Shown here: in pieces, positions 11,199 through 23,344 of the stretch | Position numbering within the stretch: position 1 is the first letter of the stretch | Layout of the letters: every line of letters begins with the position of its first letter | NCBI GenBank assembly: GCA_030268105.1 | Contig: BSDZ01000125.1 | Location: 62,001-126,000 of the forward strand | DNA: 64,000 nt | From: Volvox africanus | Taxonomy: Eukaryota > Chlorophyta > Chlorophyceae > Chlamydomonadales > Volvocaceae | Reading direction: 5' to 3' | Notes under the pieces: model-generated | Told to the model about the DNA's origin: nothing | Seen by the model: the letters and a program-made list of their open reading frames with translations, nothing else | The model's database searches: none | Position numbers and translations under genes: made by a program

Positions 11199-12859
11199 AG
11201 GTACGGGACCTGGGATCTCTGATTAAGTTGCGGAGGGATGGACCTTTGTTGTAAGGGTAAGTAAGTCAGGGATCACGTGAGGCAAGCAAAGGCAAAACGG
11301 CTGCATGTGCGCGGATGTAAACAAGCATCTGCAAAGCGAGCCTGCTAGTGCAAATTTCAACGCGGCCGCTGCTCTGCCCTTATTCCGCATGTCGCTATCA
11401 CCTGCCCGCCACGTTTCCGTCTAAATACCCTAGCCCAGCTGCGCGCGGTGTAGCCTGTACCCCTATCCAGCTTGTCCAACATACAACCCAGATGCTCCAG
11501 TCCCGTGCTGGCACACTCCGCCGGAGCTACATTTTACCTTCATGGACAGTCACTATGTCTTTGGTATTGTAAGGATCCGCTTGCGACCTCACTGCTGCTC
11601 AACACAGCCTTTCCGTCCCTATACTGGCGCGTCCGTCGCAGGTCACCAAGTACATGTCACCAGATAGCTAGGGCTGGTTCAGCAGCAGTCACCAGATATC
11701 TGGAGCTGGTACAGCCCTCCCGCCCAGCAGCAGTCGCCAGGCGCGCCCTACAAGCTGTAGTGCAGTCCGAACACAGGGCTGTCTTTAGAGAAATGCGCTT
11801 GCACGGGCAGTAGGTCAATCCACTGTGTTGCGGTGGGTCCTGACAGGAAGGGGCATGTGCATGCATGCGTTGTGCGGTGGTGAACGGGGGAAATGGAGTT
11901 ATCGCTGCATGGTGAGCGCACCCGGCTGGGGTTCTGGCGATATCTGAGTTTGCGCGGCTTTATGCATCTGCTCATGTGGTGATTGGCGCGCTTGGCCTCA
12001 AGGGCTGGCCTGTCTGTGCGGGTCGAAATTTCACTCGGCTTGCTGTCAACTTGTGCTAGCTTCGGCTGCGCAAGTGTGCGGATGGAGGCTTAGTGGGTTT
12101 TCGTGGACGCCGGGTATCAATGTCACTGCTTCATGGGTGATATGGCTATATGCATAATGAGCTGTTCAATAGCTAGCAGTACCGCTTTGCTTTCTACTAT
12201 CCCCGTTACCCGAGTACACATGCTAAGCTGGGGATCATGTATTCTCCCAAGGGGCGGCATTGATAATACTGTGCGTGATCTGGATTGGATTTGGTGGAAG
12301 GAGGGTACGCAGCCATTTATTGATTTCCATGCAAATAAACGAAAGCTCCCTAGGTCCGTGCCATTGGGAGTGTCCCAGCAGTGATTTAAGGGGGGTCACG
12401 ATATGGCCCAGTAAGCCTCGTTTGTTCATCAAGTTTCACGTGGTTCCCTGGAGCCATACATGTCTCTTTTTGCCCGGAGCTACCCTCAACGAACTCTTGC
12501 TAGGCCCTAAGCACAACGTGTCCCCCTGGAGTCATAATCAGAGTGTCTCGGGACAAAAAACACGTCGTGTTTGTTGGATTGTTTCGTGCCAAAATTTGGT
12601 TGCGTGGTGAATTTGTTATGCCCCAATCTATCATGCGTTATTTAGCTCGCCAGACGGGCTGCATGTGCGGGGATGGTGTGAATGGGTGCGGCAGTTGTCA
12701 GGCGACCGGGCAGAAGGGCTACGGACCAAGGGGAGGCAGTAGACGGAGGTGTTGGACGAAGCAATAACAGGTCTCAGCTAGGGTGGGGCGCACGGCCGCA
12801 GGCATGGCTTCATGCCGGTGGCCACGGGCAACAAGCCATGCTTGTATGCTCACTGTCAT
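11199..12859. other. No gene assigned (copy 2: 31383-33042)
   Basis: Moderately GC-rich, with overlapping open frames on both strands (for example 12260-12610 plus and 12432-12235 minus) but no recognisable domain. It may be untranslated sequence or introns of flanking genes. Confidence 0.45.
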
Positions 12860-13006
12860 GCGATCCAGGATCCTTGGGAGCTTCCTTGGACACTTTGCCT
12901 GTCCCTGGAACGAAACATATATATGGGGCTTTGACTTCATATTCGGTGTCTTTCGATACCACCCTTAATTGGGCAGACTCTGATACCTATGTTTTGTACT
13001 ATATCG
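12860..13006. repeat. 147-bp boundary repeat (P/Q junction, copy 1)
   Basis: A 147-bp sequence starting GCGATCCAGGATCC and ending TTGTACTATATCG. It recurs at 15382-15528 and, split by Gypsy-1, at 33043-33174 plus 40658-40672; its last 91 bases open the window. It stands at every junction of the P and Q parts, so it is the likely substrate for the unequal exchange that made the tandem array. The third copy has lost five bases (GAAAC) near 33094. I see no TG...CA ends or target duplication that would make it a solo LTR. Confidence 0.85.
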
Positions 13007-13513
13007 ATAACAAGTCTCTTTGAAGGAAAATCAAAGGCATCGAAGCGTGAAAGAGCATGCACCAAGGCCCCATATTTCCATAATAAAACGCTGAGAGCTG
13101 CAAATTCTATCCTAGGAAAAAGAGGTTCAACTTCGCGTCGTCCACAGACGCTACTGGCCGTGGTTCCAGCTTAGTACTGAATGCACATAACTTCCCTGTG
13201 CCATCCTAACTGTGGATTGATTGGAAGCTTTCCGTAAGCAACGAAATACCTCAAAATTTCTCACATATGTAAAGAAGCCCCTGGCAGGGCAGGTACACTC
13301 TCCGCCGTACTTTCATCAAACTTTTGCTACTTAGGCTGTTCAGTGCGCATTTTCTCACTACAGCGTTTTAAATGCAACGTTGTTTACTGCTACCTGCTCT
13401 GCACACTCTATCTCTATCGAACTTGACTTTCAACATACGCACACCGCGGCCTTAAGCTGCAAGCACACCTGGTCTTTGGATAGGCTTGCTTGTTTGCGTG
13501 GATTCGGATACCA

Positions 13514-14916
13514 TGAGCTGTGTCGCTAGGCCCGTCCTAAAAGCCATGCTCAGTGGAATCTTCTACCTGGCGCGGACATGCTTCGAGGTCTTCTACCCAA
13601 GGTACGCTCAAGCCTTTTCCAATTTTCGTGGCTGACTCCACCGATGTCTTTGCTAAGCTTAATTAAAAATTAACTATATGGGCAGCTTTCCTTGCGTTGT
13701 AGCTGTATGTGATTGGGATGCCGCCGCCGCCTCACGGTCAAGGTCAAAGCCTGAAGCATTTTAAGTCACAGAAAATTATTTTTTCGCCCATTGCCGCAGG
13801 ACCATATTTCTCTCTTCGACCGCGGTGCATCTGCAGCCGAAGGTGCTGTGCTGGCAACTTAGGTTGCCGTCCATGCAGCAAATATCTGGCTGGATTATGG
13901 GTTCTCAGACAGTCGTTCCTATGGAGATACCCAGCGAGGCAGACGTCAGTGAGCCTGACCATGAAGTTCAGCCCTGGAAAAATGGAACCAAAAGTGATGG
14001 GTTTGACTATGAGGTGTCTGTGTTCCAACACCAGGATGCGCAGAGCATCGAGAGCAAAATCGACCACGAGGTGCCAGTGGTCCATATCGGCAATAATGAG
14101 AGTGATACCAAAGAGGTTAACTACGAGAGGCACGTGGCTGAAAGCGGAGATACCCAAAATGCGGATAATGTGGTGTGCCACGAGAGGGACGTGGCTGAAA
14201 GCGGGGATACCCAAAGTGCAGATAACATGGTGTGCCACGAGAGGCACGTGGCCGAAAGCGGAGATACCCAAAATGCGGATAATGTGGTGTGCCACGAGAG
14301 GCACGTGGCTGAAAGCGGAGATACCCAAAGTGCGGATAATGTGGTGTGCCACGAGAGGCACGTGGCCGAAAGCGGAGATACCCAAAATGCGGATAATGTG
14401 GTGTGCCACGAGAGGCACGTGGCCGAAAGCGGGGATACCCAAAGTGCGGAGAACGTGGTGTGCCACGAGAGGCACGTGGCTGAAAGCGGAGATACCCAAA
14501 GTGCGGATAATGTGGTGTGCCACGAGAGGCACGTGGTCGAAAGCGGAGATACCCAAAGTGCGGATAACGTGGTGTGCCACGAGAGGGACGTGGCTGAAAG
14601 CGGGGATACCCAAAGTGCAGATAACGGGTTGCGCCACGTGAGCCATGTCGTCATACCCACTGAGGGGCTTACAAATGCGGATGTGGTTGAGTGGGTGATC
14701 ACACTTAGCAAACTGGAAGATGAGGCACTTGGCGACCGTCTCATCTTCCAGCTTGCTCCGGAGAAGTTCAAAACCCAGGGACGGAAGGCTGTGTACGACA
14801 GGCTCAGGTGGCAGGTGAACCCACACCGTCACCTGCTCGGTGGGCAACACAGGGCGTTGGCCTTCAAAGCCTTCGAACACTTGCAAGTCGCATATAGCAG
14901 ACTTGAGAACAACTAG
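13514..14916 (+). CDS. Repeat protein with J-like C-terminus (copy 1)
   Basis: A short first exon, MSCVARPVLKAMLSGIFYLA...FEVFYPR (13514-13602), ends at a GTACGC donor. The main reading frame runs to TAG at 14914. It includes SEADVSEPDHEVQPWKNGTK, then nine copies of a 19-residue unit (ESGDTQSADNVVCHERHVA), then a non-repetitive C-terminus (NADVVEWVITLSKLEDEALG ... KFKTQGRKAVYDRLRWQVNP). The last 60 residues resemble a degenerate J domain (helix, NPH instead of HPD, then AFKAFEHLQVAYSRLEN). How exon 1 joins the main frame is unresolved; ATG 13825 gives 363 codons. The J-like call is inference. Confidence 0.5.
14128..14624. repeat. 57-bp coding minisatellite, 9 units
   Basis: Units of 57 bp (19 codons) around GAAAGCGGAGATACCCAAA. 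Asn/Ser alternation at the codon after Gln gives a 114-bp higher-order pattern over the first five units. Because 57 is divisible by 3, several frames on both strands stay open. The counterpart at about 41791-42170 has seven units, so the array changed length after the unit duplicated. Confidence 0.93.
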
Positions 14917-15381
14917 ATGCGCATGCCGAAGGCATATGACGAGCGAGGGGTGGAGCAAGGGAAACAAAGGGGGGATTGCATGCATCTTATCAGGGCTTTA
15001 TGTTAGTCATCAGAAGGTAAGTGTGGGACTTGGCCTGCCTGTTTCATTGTGTCGCTCAGTTTTTACGATAATAATTAGACATGTCCTTACTGACTAACAA
15101 ACCCTTTCCACGCAGATTTAATACCCTGGTGTTGACTGGTCGGGGGCTCTGCCTCCAGGGCGGCTGTGGCTGGGACGTATTGTCCTTTGCTTGTGTAACG
15201 AGTGGCAAAAAGAAGTGGGCTTAAGCCGCCGGAGCGGCTTTGGCTGGGACAAAGGGGGGGCCTTAGCCGCCGGAGTGGCTTTGGCCGGGACGTCTTGATT
15301 GTCCCTGTTTGTGCAATGGAGGAGTAATGGGTGCGAGGTAAAGAAACCCCACCACATGGAGGGTTACGACCCCAGAAACAC
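14917..15381. repeat. Intergenic stretch with three imperfect CGGCTNTGGC units
   Basis: Between the J-like gene and the boundary repeat, a roughly 65-bp unit (core GCCGCCGGAGNGGCTTTGGC then GGGAC) occurs three times between about 15145 and 15300, the first copy being diverged. No gene is seen. Confidence 0.6.
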
Positions 15382-15528
15382 GCGATCCAGGATCCTTGGG
15401 AGCTTCCTTGGACACTTTGTCTGTCCCTGGAACGAAACATATATATGGGGCTTTGACTTCATATTCGGTGTCTTTCGATACCACCCTTAATTGGGCAGAC
15501 TCTGATACCTATGTTTTGTACTATATCG
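15382..15528. repeat. 147-bp boundary repeat (Q / unit 2 junction)
   Basis: Second full copy of the boundary repeat. It differs from 12860-13006 by a single visible base (TTTGTCTG versus TTTGCCTG). It marks the end of unit 1 and the start of unit 2. Confidence 0.88.
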
Positions 15529-17045
15529 TGATTGGTACTTCCACAATTCTGTTTGTGTTTCATGTAACTTTCTTAACCACGCACACCCTGAGCTCAGACC
15601 CTCGTCATTAATTCCATATTTGCTGCGTAGCCCCTACAGTGTGACAAGATGTCATTATGTTTCAGCTTTCTGCGCCCTTCCTGTCTGAGTACACGCCTAC
15701 ACAATTAACGGATACAGCAAGAAGTTTACACAGCTTTAGTAGCTCGGTAATGCAGTCAACACAGCTGCATGGTTCACATGCTCGTCATCAACATATCACG
15801 TGAAGGGGTATAAACACATACCCATAGCCCATACCAACGGCGGGGTGGGGCTTATCAAACTAGTTTCCAAACAGTGAACGTGAACGTATCATACACAAAC
15901 ATTCACACACGTTCAGCCCGCAGCCCATCCACAAATTAGATACGCATGAAGGCACGAGCACGCACCAGCCATCAGGCGTACACTGTCGTGGATGTCAATA
16001 TTCCCATGCCGTGGCATCCTCTACCAGCCATATGTGAATACGTCCTGATCAATGTATAAATAGACACGGCCATCCGGCCTCATACACACGTAGTCTAATG
16101 CCCAACGACACGCATGAGTCCACGCAGTTGCTTTCCGCCTGTCCATAGCTGGTGTGCTGACATACAGCGCAGAAGTGATTCATTGTATATGTCTGCAAAC
16201 CAACACCAGAGCAACCTCCATCCGCATCACGAATCCACCCTGCCACATGTACGGGCATGCTGAAACCTTAGCCTCTGCAAATGTGTGACCAACCAGATGT
16301 ACATAACCCACACACACGCCCTTGCCTGTGTTCATGCTAGCTGCGAATCTATAGCGTATCTGAACGACAAGTATTCAAACTGGCTCAATCGTTCCATTGG
16401 ATTATTTTCGCCCGTACAATTGTGATGCTGATTGCTAGGAATTAATTCCTGAGGCACCCGGTCGAGGCAACAAATGGGTAGGCATATGGATGCCGCCTGC
16501 ACCAGTGCAGTGGCATATTCGTACATGCTTGTGCATACATGCAGATGGATGCAGAATGTGCTCCGCCCAACTGGCAAGCTCTGCTACGGCAGCTAACATT
16601 TCAATCCATATGTGCTACTCACGTCTACATCTCCACCCCTACCTCCACCTATACTTCAGCCCCACTTTAGCGATCTCAACCATATCCAGAACGACCCTTG
16701 CATTCAAGTAGGGCCGTGTTGTCCCTGCCCAGCCATAGGGCACAAGGTTTTACCAACATATGCTATGAATGGAGCGCGGCTTCGGGGGCATACATTACGC
16801 ACGCGGGGACGACAGCACGCATGCGGTGGCGACAGCGGCCGCGACCTAGGGGGAAAATTGCTGTTGATGGGGCGGTACAAGGGGCGGCGACAGCTGCAGG
16901 AGCCCAGGGAGTGGCCGCGCTGTTTGGCAAAAAGTGGCGACCGTTGTGGCACGCTGCAGTCAGAGGCAGTCCACGAACTGATACAGTCCGCATCTACTGC
17001 CGCCAGAAGGCCATGGGCCTGTGTATATATGTAGCTCTTACTCAC

Positions 17046-17361
17046 CGCTACCGCAGACGAGGGGCCCACCGACGGGGTTGGAGGCGAGGGTGAAGTTCCC
17101 GGGCCCGAGGTTGCCATTATTGGGCACCGTTGTCGCCCAGTTGATGCGCCAATTGATTGGGGCGTTGTGGCACCGAACAGCCTGGGATCTGCGCATTGGC
17201 ATCAACATGGGGTCAGGTGGGTCGTCGTACTCCACAAACTCCCCTGCATGCAAACCGCTCCAAGTCGTGGTAATGACAGGAGTAAGAGGGGGCAGCGGGC
17301 GGGTGGCCGTTAGTGTCAGATAGCGATTAGTGTTTGGTGATGAGCAGGTGCGGGACAGAAT
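17046..17361 (-). CDS. Exon of an unrecognised protein (copy 2)
   Basis: Copy-2 version of the exon at 1610-1925, with the same reading frame and the same GTGAGT donor. I see no inactivating difference between copies over the exon. Confidence 0.42.
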
Positions 17362-17792
17362 CCAGAGGCAGCACTAGTGCAAGCCTGTGCAGTGTAGCAC
17401 TGGCAAGCGGTACAAAGTCCTGGTGACGGTGGGTATGGATGCACAATGTTCGGGATGGCGGCATGTATTGATTGGGATTCGTCAGGAATGAATGTATGCA
17501 CGTACACACAAACAAACACAACCACATTTCACACGATCATCTGTGTGCGTGGCGGAGACCAATGTTGTGCTGCAGCTCGTGAAAATGCACGCTCTCACGT
17601 CAGCAGCGGAGGTGCCCTGGGTGTTGACGCGCGCGGCGGGTCACGGGGTCAGGGTCCCAATGTGCATGTGGGAAGATCGTGCACTGAGGATTCGTTCACG
17701 TACTTCCCTGAGGGGACTCATCCATCAGGTCCGTTACGCGGCTTGACGATCCCTCTCGAGGATACACGCAACAACGGATCGTGACGTAATCC

Positions 17793-18050
17793 CTAGCCAA
17801 GATATCCAGTTGGTACCTTACAGCAGCTGCCAACGGGCACCCACTCTGCGTGTACGTGCATGTCGCTCACTTTGCTGGCCGCCCCGTTGGTCCCTATAAG
17901 AATTGCACTGCGTTCACTGGCCTCACCTTGATGGTAATGCGGCATGTTGTGGTACTGCACTTGATCTCGCTCCGCGCACAGCACCACCAGGAGACGCCGC
18001 CGAGTGCGGTGCTGCAGAACGGCCCCTAGGACGGATCACTTCGTTGCCAT
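17793..18050 (-). pseudogene. Copy-2 version of the 2381-2614 exon, with nonsense change
   Basis: Aligned to copy 1, the fifth codon GGA (Gly) has become TGA, so the frame that opens MATKG in copy 1 reads MATK-stop here. The rest of the exon is preserved. This indicates relaxed constraint on copy 2 if the frame is real. Confidence 0.45.
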
Positions 18051-18140
18051 CTGAATGCAGTCGTCGGTGAGAAATACGCCATGTAGATGCCATACTTTGA
18101 TGAAAGTGGGAGGCGGACGTTGGGGCGGCCCAGGCGGTCG

Positions 18141-18671
18141 TCAAGACGCACGTCTTTAAGTCGCACGAGAGGACAGAAACAGGATGTTGGAAAGGTAGAA
18201 ACGAGAAATTTGAGATATGTTGTAACCTTTCATACCATGCAAGTTGCAGCACGGACTATAAATGTGTGTATTCTAGGTGCCTGCTGGTAGATGTGGACTT
18301 TGATAAGTTCGACCTCCCCGATTCCTTGATCAACCGCTGCACTCACGCGTTAGGAAGCAATAGCAAAACAATTACGGTTGGGATTGAACAATTGCCCGAA
18401 GAAATCATATACACTTAACCATTATTTAATTCTCACAAGTATGCAAATGCAATCAAATCGTTGGTTTGGGAGCTTCGACAGTCTTGTCAGTTCACCGTTG
18501 ATCGATCGCGCTTCCGACGTGACAGCTTCACCGATGGGCTTGCTCGTAAGAGCATCGAACAATTTTATGTGCCCTTTCGTCTCGAACTTATTTTCTTTAG
18601 TTCCCTGAATCAAGAATTGTGTGCAAGTGCCAGGCGTTTCCATAGTTACCATTGCAGGAAGTCAGACGCGG
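18141..18671. repeat. 533-bp dispersed repeat, copy 2
   Basis: Unit-2 counterpart of 2705-3237, with several single-base indels relative to it. Confidence 0.8.
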
Positions 18672-19980
18672 CAGACAAGTTCAGCTCCGTGCTACAATGC
18701 AGCGGTCGGGCGGAAGGCGGCAAGTGTAGGGTGATAGGCGCCACATGAAGAAAACATGAGTCCCCTCTCGTCCCTCACCTTTGTTCTACCCTTTTGTTCA
18801 ATAACGGCAACAGCCCCCAAGCCAACCAACGTCATGCTTTGCATGAAATGAGCATATCTTGAAATACTTCTTCCGTCGAGTAAAGAATTTCCACGTAAGA
18901 ATTTCCGTCAAATAAATCGTTTAATCCAAAGAAATTTCAAAGGAAGAGATTTCTAAATGTAATGCTGTATCTGGGTATCATCACATATTCGGCATCTGTA
19001 GCACGGCGTCCAAACTCTATCCTTATCCTTGTAGATGATGTAGATTAATCTCAGTACCGGCGACGAAACGGCTTTTGCGAGACCGAGGTAAGGGCATCGT
19101 AACCGGACCATCAATCATTTGGCGACGTGCGACTTTCGTGCACGACGACGCGACCAGGAATGTTCAGAAATTTTCTTGAATCATAGATGTTGTTCAAGAT
19201 TCTTTGAGCTGGTAAGTAAAAATGGTTGGTAGTTGGAAGTTGGTAATCTTCCTGTCAGTTCCTGCAGGCATCGGTTCCTTATTATCGGTCCCGATGTTGC
19301 TGCAAACCAGGTGTCACCTTTACGAACCATTTCGTCACTACTCCCATCTGCTGCCCTTCCCGGGTCAGCCTCCAACGCGGCCAGCTGAGTCCCAATACCA
19401 ATTTCACAGACGTGCTCGGACCACACGGTACGTCCAAGTTTTAAATGACAGGTTCCACCCTGCCGTCCCCGACTAGCCTGCATACGATCGTAAGCCTCAG
19501 ACGGTAATACCCGATCTCCCCCGATGGAAGAAGTATTCCTGGGTGGACGGGTGGCTTCGAAGCCACATTGCGACGTGCGGCCCCTTGTCATTACCGTCAG
19601 TCAGGTTAATTGGCGGAGCGAACATGGACCAGGGTTTTGGTGTAGGTCATGCTCCGGAACCAGACATATTTAAGAGTTTCTCATTACCACCTTTTTCTAA
19701 GCACAGATTTACATTTATGAGCGATACAGGAGACAAGGAAAGGCCGCCCCAATGGCCATTGATGAAAACCCCTCTCCCGGGGGTGGACGGATGACTGTCA
19801 TTTGACCCAACAGCAACTGAAACCCGCCAGCCCTCCGCGCTCCGCGGCTCTGCATCCCTTCAACTCTAGGCACTATCATCCTTCCTAGTCAACCTTCCTG
19901 TTCTCACCGCATTCCCCTCCCCTTTCTGGGCCGTCCACAAAGCGAGTTCGTTCTGTCCTTCCGTTCTTCCATTCATTCTT

Positions 19981-21568
19981 TTGCCACCCCAAGGGGTTCG
20001 CCGTCTGGCCGCGGAAACCATTTTTCCACGAATTAAATTCGTCATCCCCGAGGCCCTGGCCCGCGAACCCACAACCCTTTCCTCACATACAGGAGGTTCT
20101 GCAAAATTCCGTGCGCTGGATTTGGATCGCGAGTGGCTCCCCACCTGGCTGCAGAAAGCTGGGTACACCACGCTATACACAGGTGAATGCGGGGGGAGGG
20201 GGCAAGCACTCATACATTAACTTTTGCTTGCATCTACCAACGTCTCTCGCAGCACCTCTTCGCTGTCGCCAACAACACCGATAGTATACATCATCACGGT
20301 TCCCATCGCTCTTCTTTCTACCATTATGCACGGCCTTGGCGGCTACTTAGCTTACGCCCCGATTGACTCCACATTCCCTACCGGGGACGACGCCAGCCAC
20401 CATCCAAACGCGTAGGCCTTATTTACTTGCGGCCTGACACTGTGGGAGGAGCTGAGTGGAGCGGCACTGCCACGACCGCCCAGAATGACCCGGGGGTTAG
20501 TGGGAAGCCAGCGTGGCTGCGGGCGCGAGACCCCCTCACGGCCGCAAATGTGACCTTCTTAGAGGAGATCCACCGAGTGCCGCTGAGGTGCATGCGAGCT
20601 GTGGATGAGAGATGGTCGTGGCGTTAGGTGGGAGGGGCGTGGGTGGGGTGGGGATAGGTGTATAATAATATAGATTATAGATTGTAGATTTCGTATCATC
20701 GCCCCCTCCTTCCTTTAACATGAGGCAACCACTGCCACCAGAACCAGGCCCTCCGTCGTCCTTGCCATAAATCCTTGCACGCACCTTTCTGTTGCATCTT
20801 TAACCCTGCCTCCCCCGCCTAAAATCGTAGTCCCAACCTCCGTCCGCCTGTCCTTTGCCCTCCTAGCCTAATACTCAAGAACCCTTATCCTTTTGTGACA
20901 GAAATCCCTGGACTTCACCCCTCCACCCGTCGTCCCTGGCCTCAGGGCCCGGGTCTGGCTGCCGGCTCCAAGGTGGTTACCACGACGCAGCACATTGACA
21001 TTGCCCCCACCGTGTTAGTGCTAGCCGGTGAGTAGGGAGTGGGGCTCATGGGGCGGGGCTCAGAGGGCATGCTAAGCCATGGACCCGTGGGTCTCAGCAA
21101 TCCAGGTGCTTACTAGGGTGCACCGGGAAGGATGGATGGAAGGAAGATGATAAGAGACCTGGTATTCCACTTTGGGAGGAGCAAACTTACTACTCGTGTC
21201 CTATCGGGTTAGGCGTCCGAGCTAGCCCTGGCCCTGGCCCTGGCCCTGGCCCTGGCCCTGATTATCTGGTTGACTTGTTACGACAGATCAAATCTTTTTA
21301 TGTCCTACCGTTGTACAAATGATAAAACCCTAAGGCTTATGCGCGGCCCTGCACGGATATACGGCTGCAGGGGCTTCACACCGATGGCAGCGTCTCGGAT
21401 CTGTGGGATGCCATGGACGAGCAGTACGATGATATGTACTATGCAATACCGGCCTTTCCTTTCGGCCGTTGTCTGTCATATTAGGACCTGGAAAACGAAT
21501 GGTCGTTATTTCGCGGCGCGGCCGTGGCGGTCGTGCCGGATTGCGCGGTTAGAGTGAAAACCGCGTAA
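19981..21568 (+). pseudogene. Arylsulfatase gene, partial and broken (copy 2)
   Basis: Family features appear in order. KFRALDLDREWLPTWLQKAG lies at about 20100-20180. A segment DPLTAANVTFLEEIHRVPLR then CMRAVDE at 20535-20610 corresponds to the family helix before the C-terminal part. GPGLAAGSKVVTTTQHIDIA, then PTVLVLAG with a GTGAGT donor, ends near 21010. A last exon at about 21342-21568 has CTDIRLQGLHTDGSVSDLWD and AIPAFPFGRC, as in large eukaryotic arylsulfatases. An in-frame TAG at 21482-21484 replaces an expected Tyr, with DLENEWSLFRG continuing to TAA at 21566. The N-terminus and formylglycine motif are not visible. Probably inactive. Confidence 0.72.
21222..21260. repeat. CCCTGG hexamer repeat
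   Basis: About six tandem CCCTGG units inside the sulfatase C-terminal region; translated forward they give alternating Ala-Leu. Absent from copy 1, which lacks the whole segment. Confidence 0.85.
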
Positions 21569-23035
21569 TAATGAGGAAGGCACAAAGTTAAGATTGAGAT
21601 TGGGATTCTATCCCTTCCTGTGTTGCTGTTCTTGCTAAATTCTATTCGAACTGGATGAGAATGCTGCTTATTACCAAGGATCGGGCTTACGTTCCAACTT
21701 TGCCGAGAGAGGTTTGCAGCAGGGGGTTGTAGTAAGCGCCACACGTTCCGCCATGTTTCCTTCTCCTCTCTCGTGGCTCTACTCTCTCTCCCGCGTCCAT
21801 CTGCTATCGGCCTATCGGCCTATCGGCCTACGTATTCGAACTTTCGGTAATTCTGCATTGTGCTTCCGGCAGAAGATATGGGGAGTTGATAATTTATTAA
21901 GCGATCAGTTGTATGTTGTACATGTTGTACTCAGACCCCGGATGCGAGGCATGCAACGGTCGGTACGGGCTTAGGATTTGGAGCTGTAGGCTTCGGAAGT
22001 TTGGATAGTTGGAGTTAAGATTATTGTGCATCTGGGGCTGATTGGAGGCCTTCGAACGAAGGCGGGAATGGCTACATGTGGTCTGTCTAGGGTAGGGCGT
22101 GACGGGTAGGCAACATCACCGCAGCATAGATGTGGGCGTCAATGCAAAATATTGGGAACGCTTAGTAAAAGCTCATTTTTAATTTCGTATAACTTGGTCA
22201 GTTCTTTCTTCTGGTCTATTACTTTATGTTCTATATAATTTTGAATTTTGTTCTATTTCTTCTTCATGAGCTTGTTTTGGTCTAAAAAACCTTAACTACA
22301 TTTTTTTGACAAGATCAAAGGCACAAATGAATGCTTGGGTTAGGCAAAAGGTAAGCAAGACTGCTCAAAGAGCTCGAAAAGGCTAAGGGTCCAACACCAT
22401 GCACCTCCAAACCCAATTTTCCCAGACCCAATTTTAAGGTACACTTCTAACTATCAAGCCAGGGGAACATATTTGTTACAAGACCAGAATGGGTGCAGTG
22501 TTGGATAAGCCCCTGTGCCCGCAAAAATGACCATTTGCGTTTGTCCCGGAGCAGTCCCAGCTCTGGTTTGTCCCTATGACACTCAGTATAGAAAGCTTTA
22601 CTTCGCTCTTTACTTTGTTTGTGGTCATTGGTAATGTGCACTCCTCTTGCATATATAAATGCAACTGACTACGTAAAATTGACATATTTCAAACTCTTAT
22701 TTAACTGTACGAGGCAGCCAAAGCGATCAGCGCCTGGCGGACAGAATCTTTAAAGCTGAAGAACCTCCTTTATTCGATTCTTAAATTCCGCGGCCTGGCT
22801 AAAGTGAGCTATCAGTAATATTGGCTATAAATATGTATTTATGCTGCGCTGCTTAAATGTAAAATTCTGTGAATTTAGAAGTTTGCTCGCGTGACGTGGG
22901 GCAGCACAACGTGGCGCGGCGCGACATGGTGTGCCAACATCCCGAATCACTCCTCGCGCGCAAATGGATGAGTTTGGGGATGCAAAATAAGCACTCCCAA
23001 TTAGTTCAGGCATGCGGCGTGCACGTTCACTTGCC

Positions 23036-23068
<33 letters not shown>

Positions 23069-23156
23069 TCATATCATTAATCCTCACACGGCATATTTTG
23101 TTGCTATTTCCCAGGTTGCATAGATGGAAAGAACCATCTGCAAGGAAATCGTCAGT
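21569..23156. other. Sulfatase 3' side, no further gene recognised
   Basis: This stretch exists only in copy 2. It holds a GGCCTATC triplet repeat near 21807, an AT-rich part from 22150, and a (GT) run at 23040-23066. Short open frames show no family features. Confidence 0.5.
23040..23066. repeat. (GT)n microsatellite
   Basis: An uninterrupted GT dinucleotide run of about 13 units in the copy-2-only segment. Confidence 0.95.
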
Positions 23157-23344
23157 ACAATAGTGATATATAGTTACATATACACCTCTATCCGTGTGCC
23201 ACGCCCGTAAGGAGCCATATGCTCTCACATAGAACAAATCTAACGTGGATAGCGTGGCGCTGGCCCTGACTACGCACAGATCTTGCAGCTTCATGATCTA
23301 GAATCCGAGCTTTTCATCCCAAAAACATTCTTTTGTCGTTAAAA

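Larger units (their letters stand above)
1..15437. repeat. Tandem duplication, unit copy 1 (about 15.4 kb)
   Basis: The sequence restarts at 15438 with the same order and near-identical bases; the offset is 15437 at first, 15436 after a 1-base T-run difference near 226, and 15434 by position 3750. Copy 1 contains a P part (1-12859) and a Q part (13007-15381), separated by a 147-bp repeat. Against copy 2 it lacks about 3.1 kb after 4967 and has no TRIM. The window opens inside the 147-bp repeat, so further units may lie to the left. Shared mutations, such as the membrane-gene frameshifts, predate the duplication. Confidence 0.95.

Noticed and set aside
12860..13006. 147-bp repeat as a solo LTR
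   Set aside because: No TG...CA ends and no flanking target duplication at any of its copies.
14128..14624. CRISPR-like regular repeats
   Set aside because: Units are contiguous 57-bp coding repeats without unique spacers, in a eukaryotic gene.
13744..14985. 413-codon minus-strand frame across the minisatellite
   Set aside because: It is open only because the repeat length is a multiple of three; it lacks the non-repetitive domain character of the plus frame.
22867..23123. Plus-strand frame containing the GT run
   Set aside because: The Val/Cys run comes only from the dinucleotide repeat; no other protein character.
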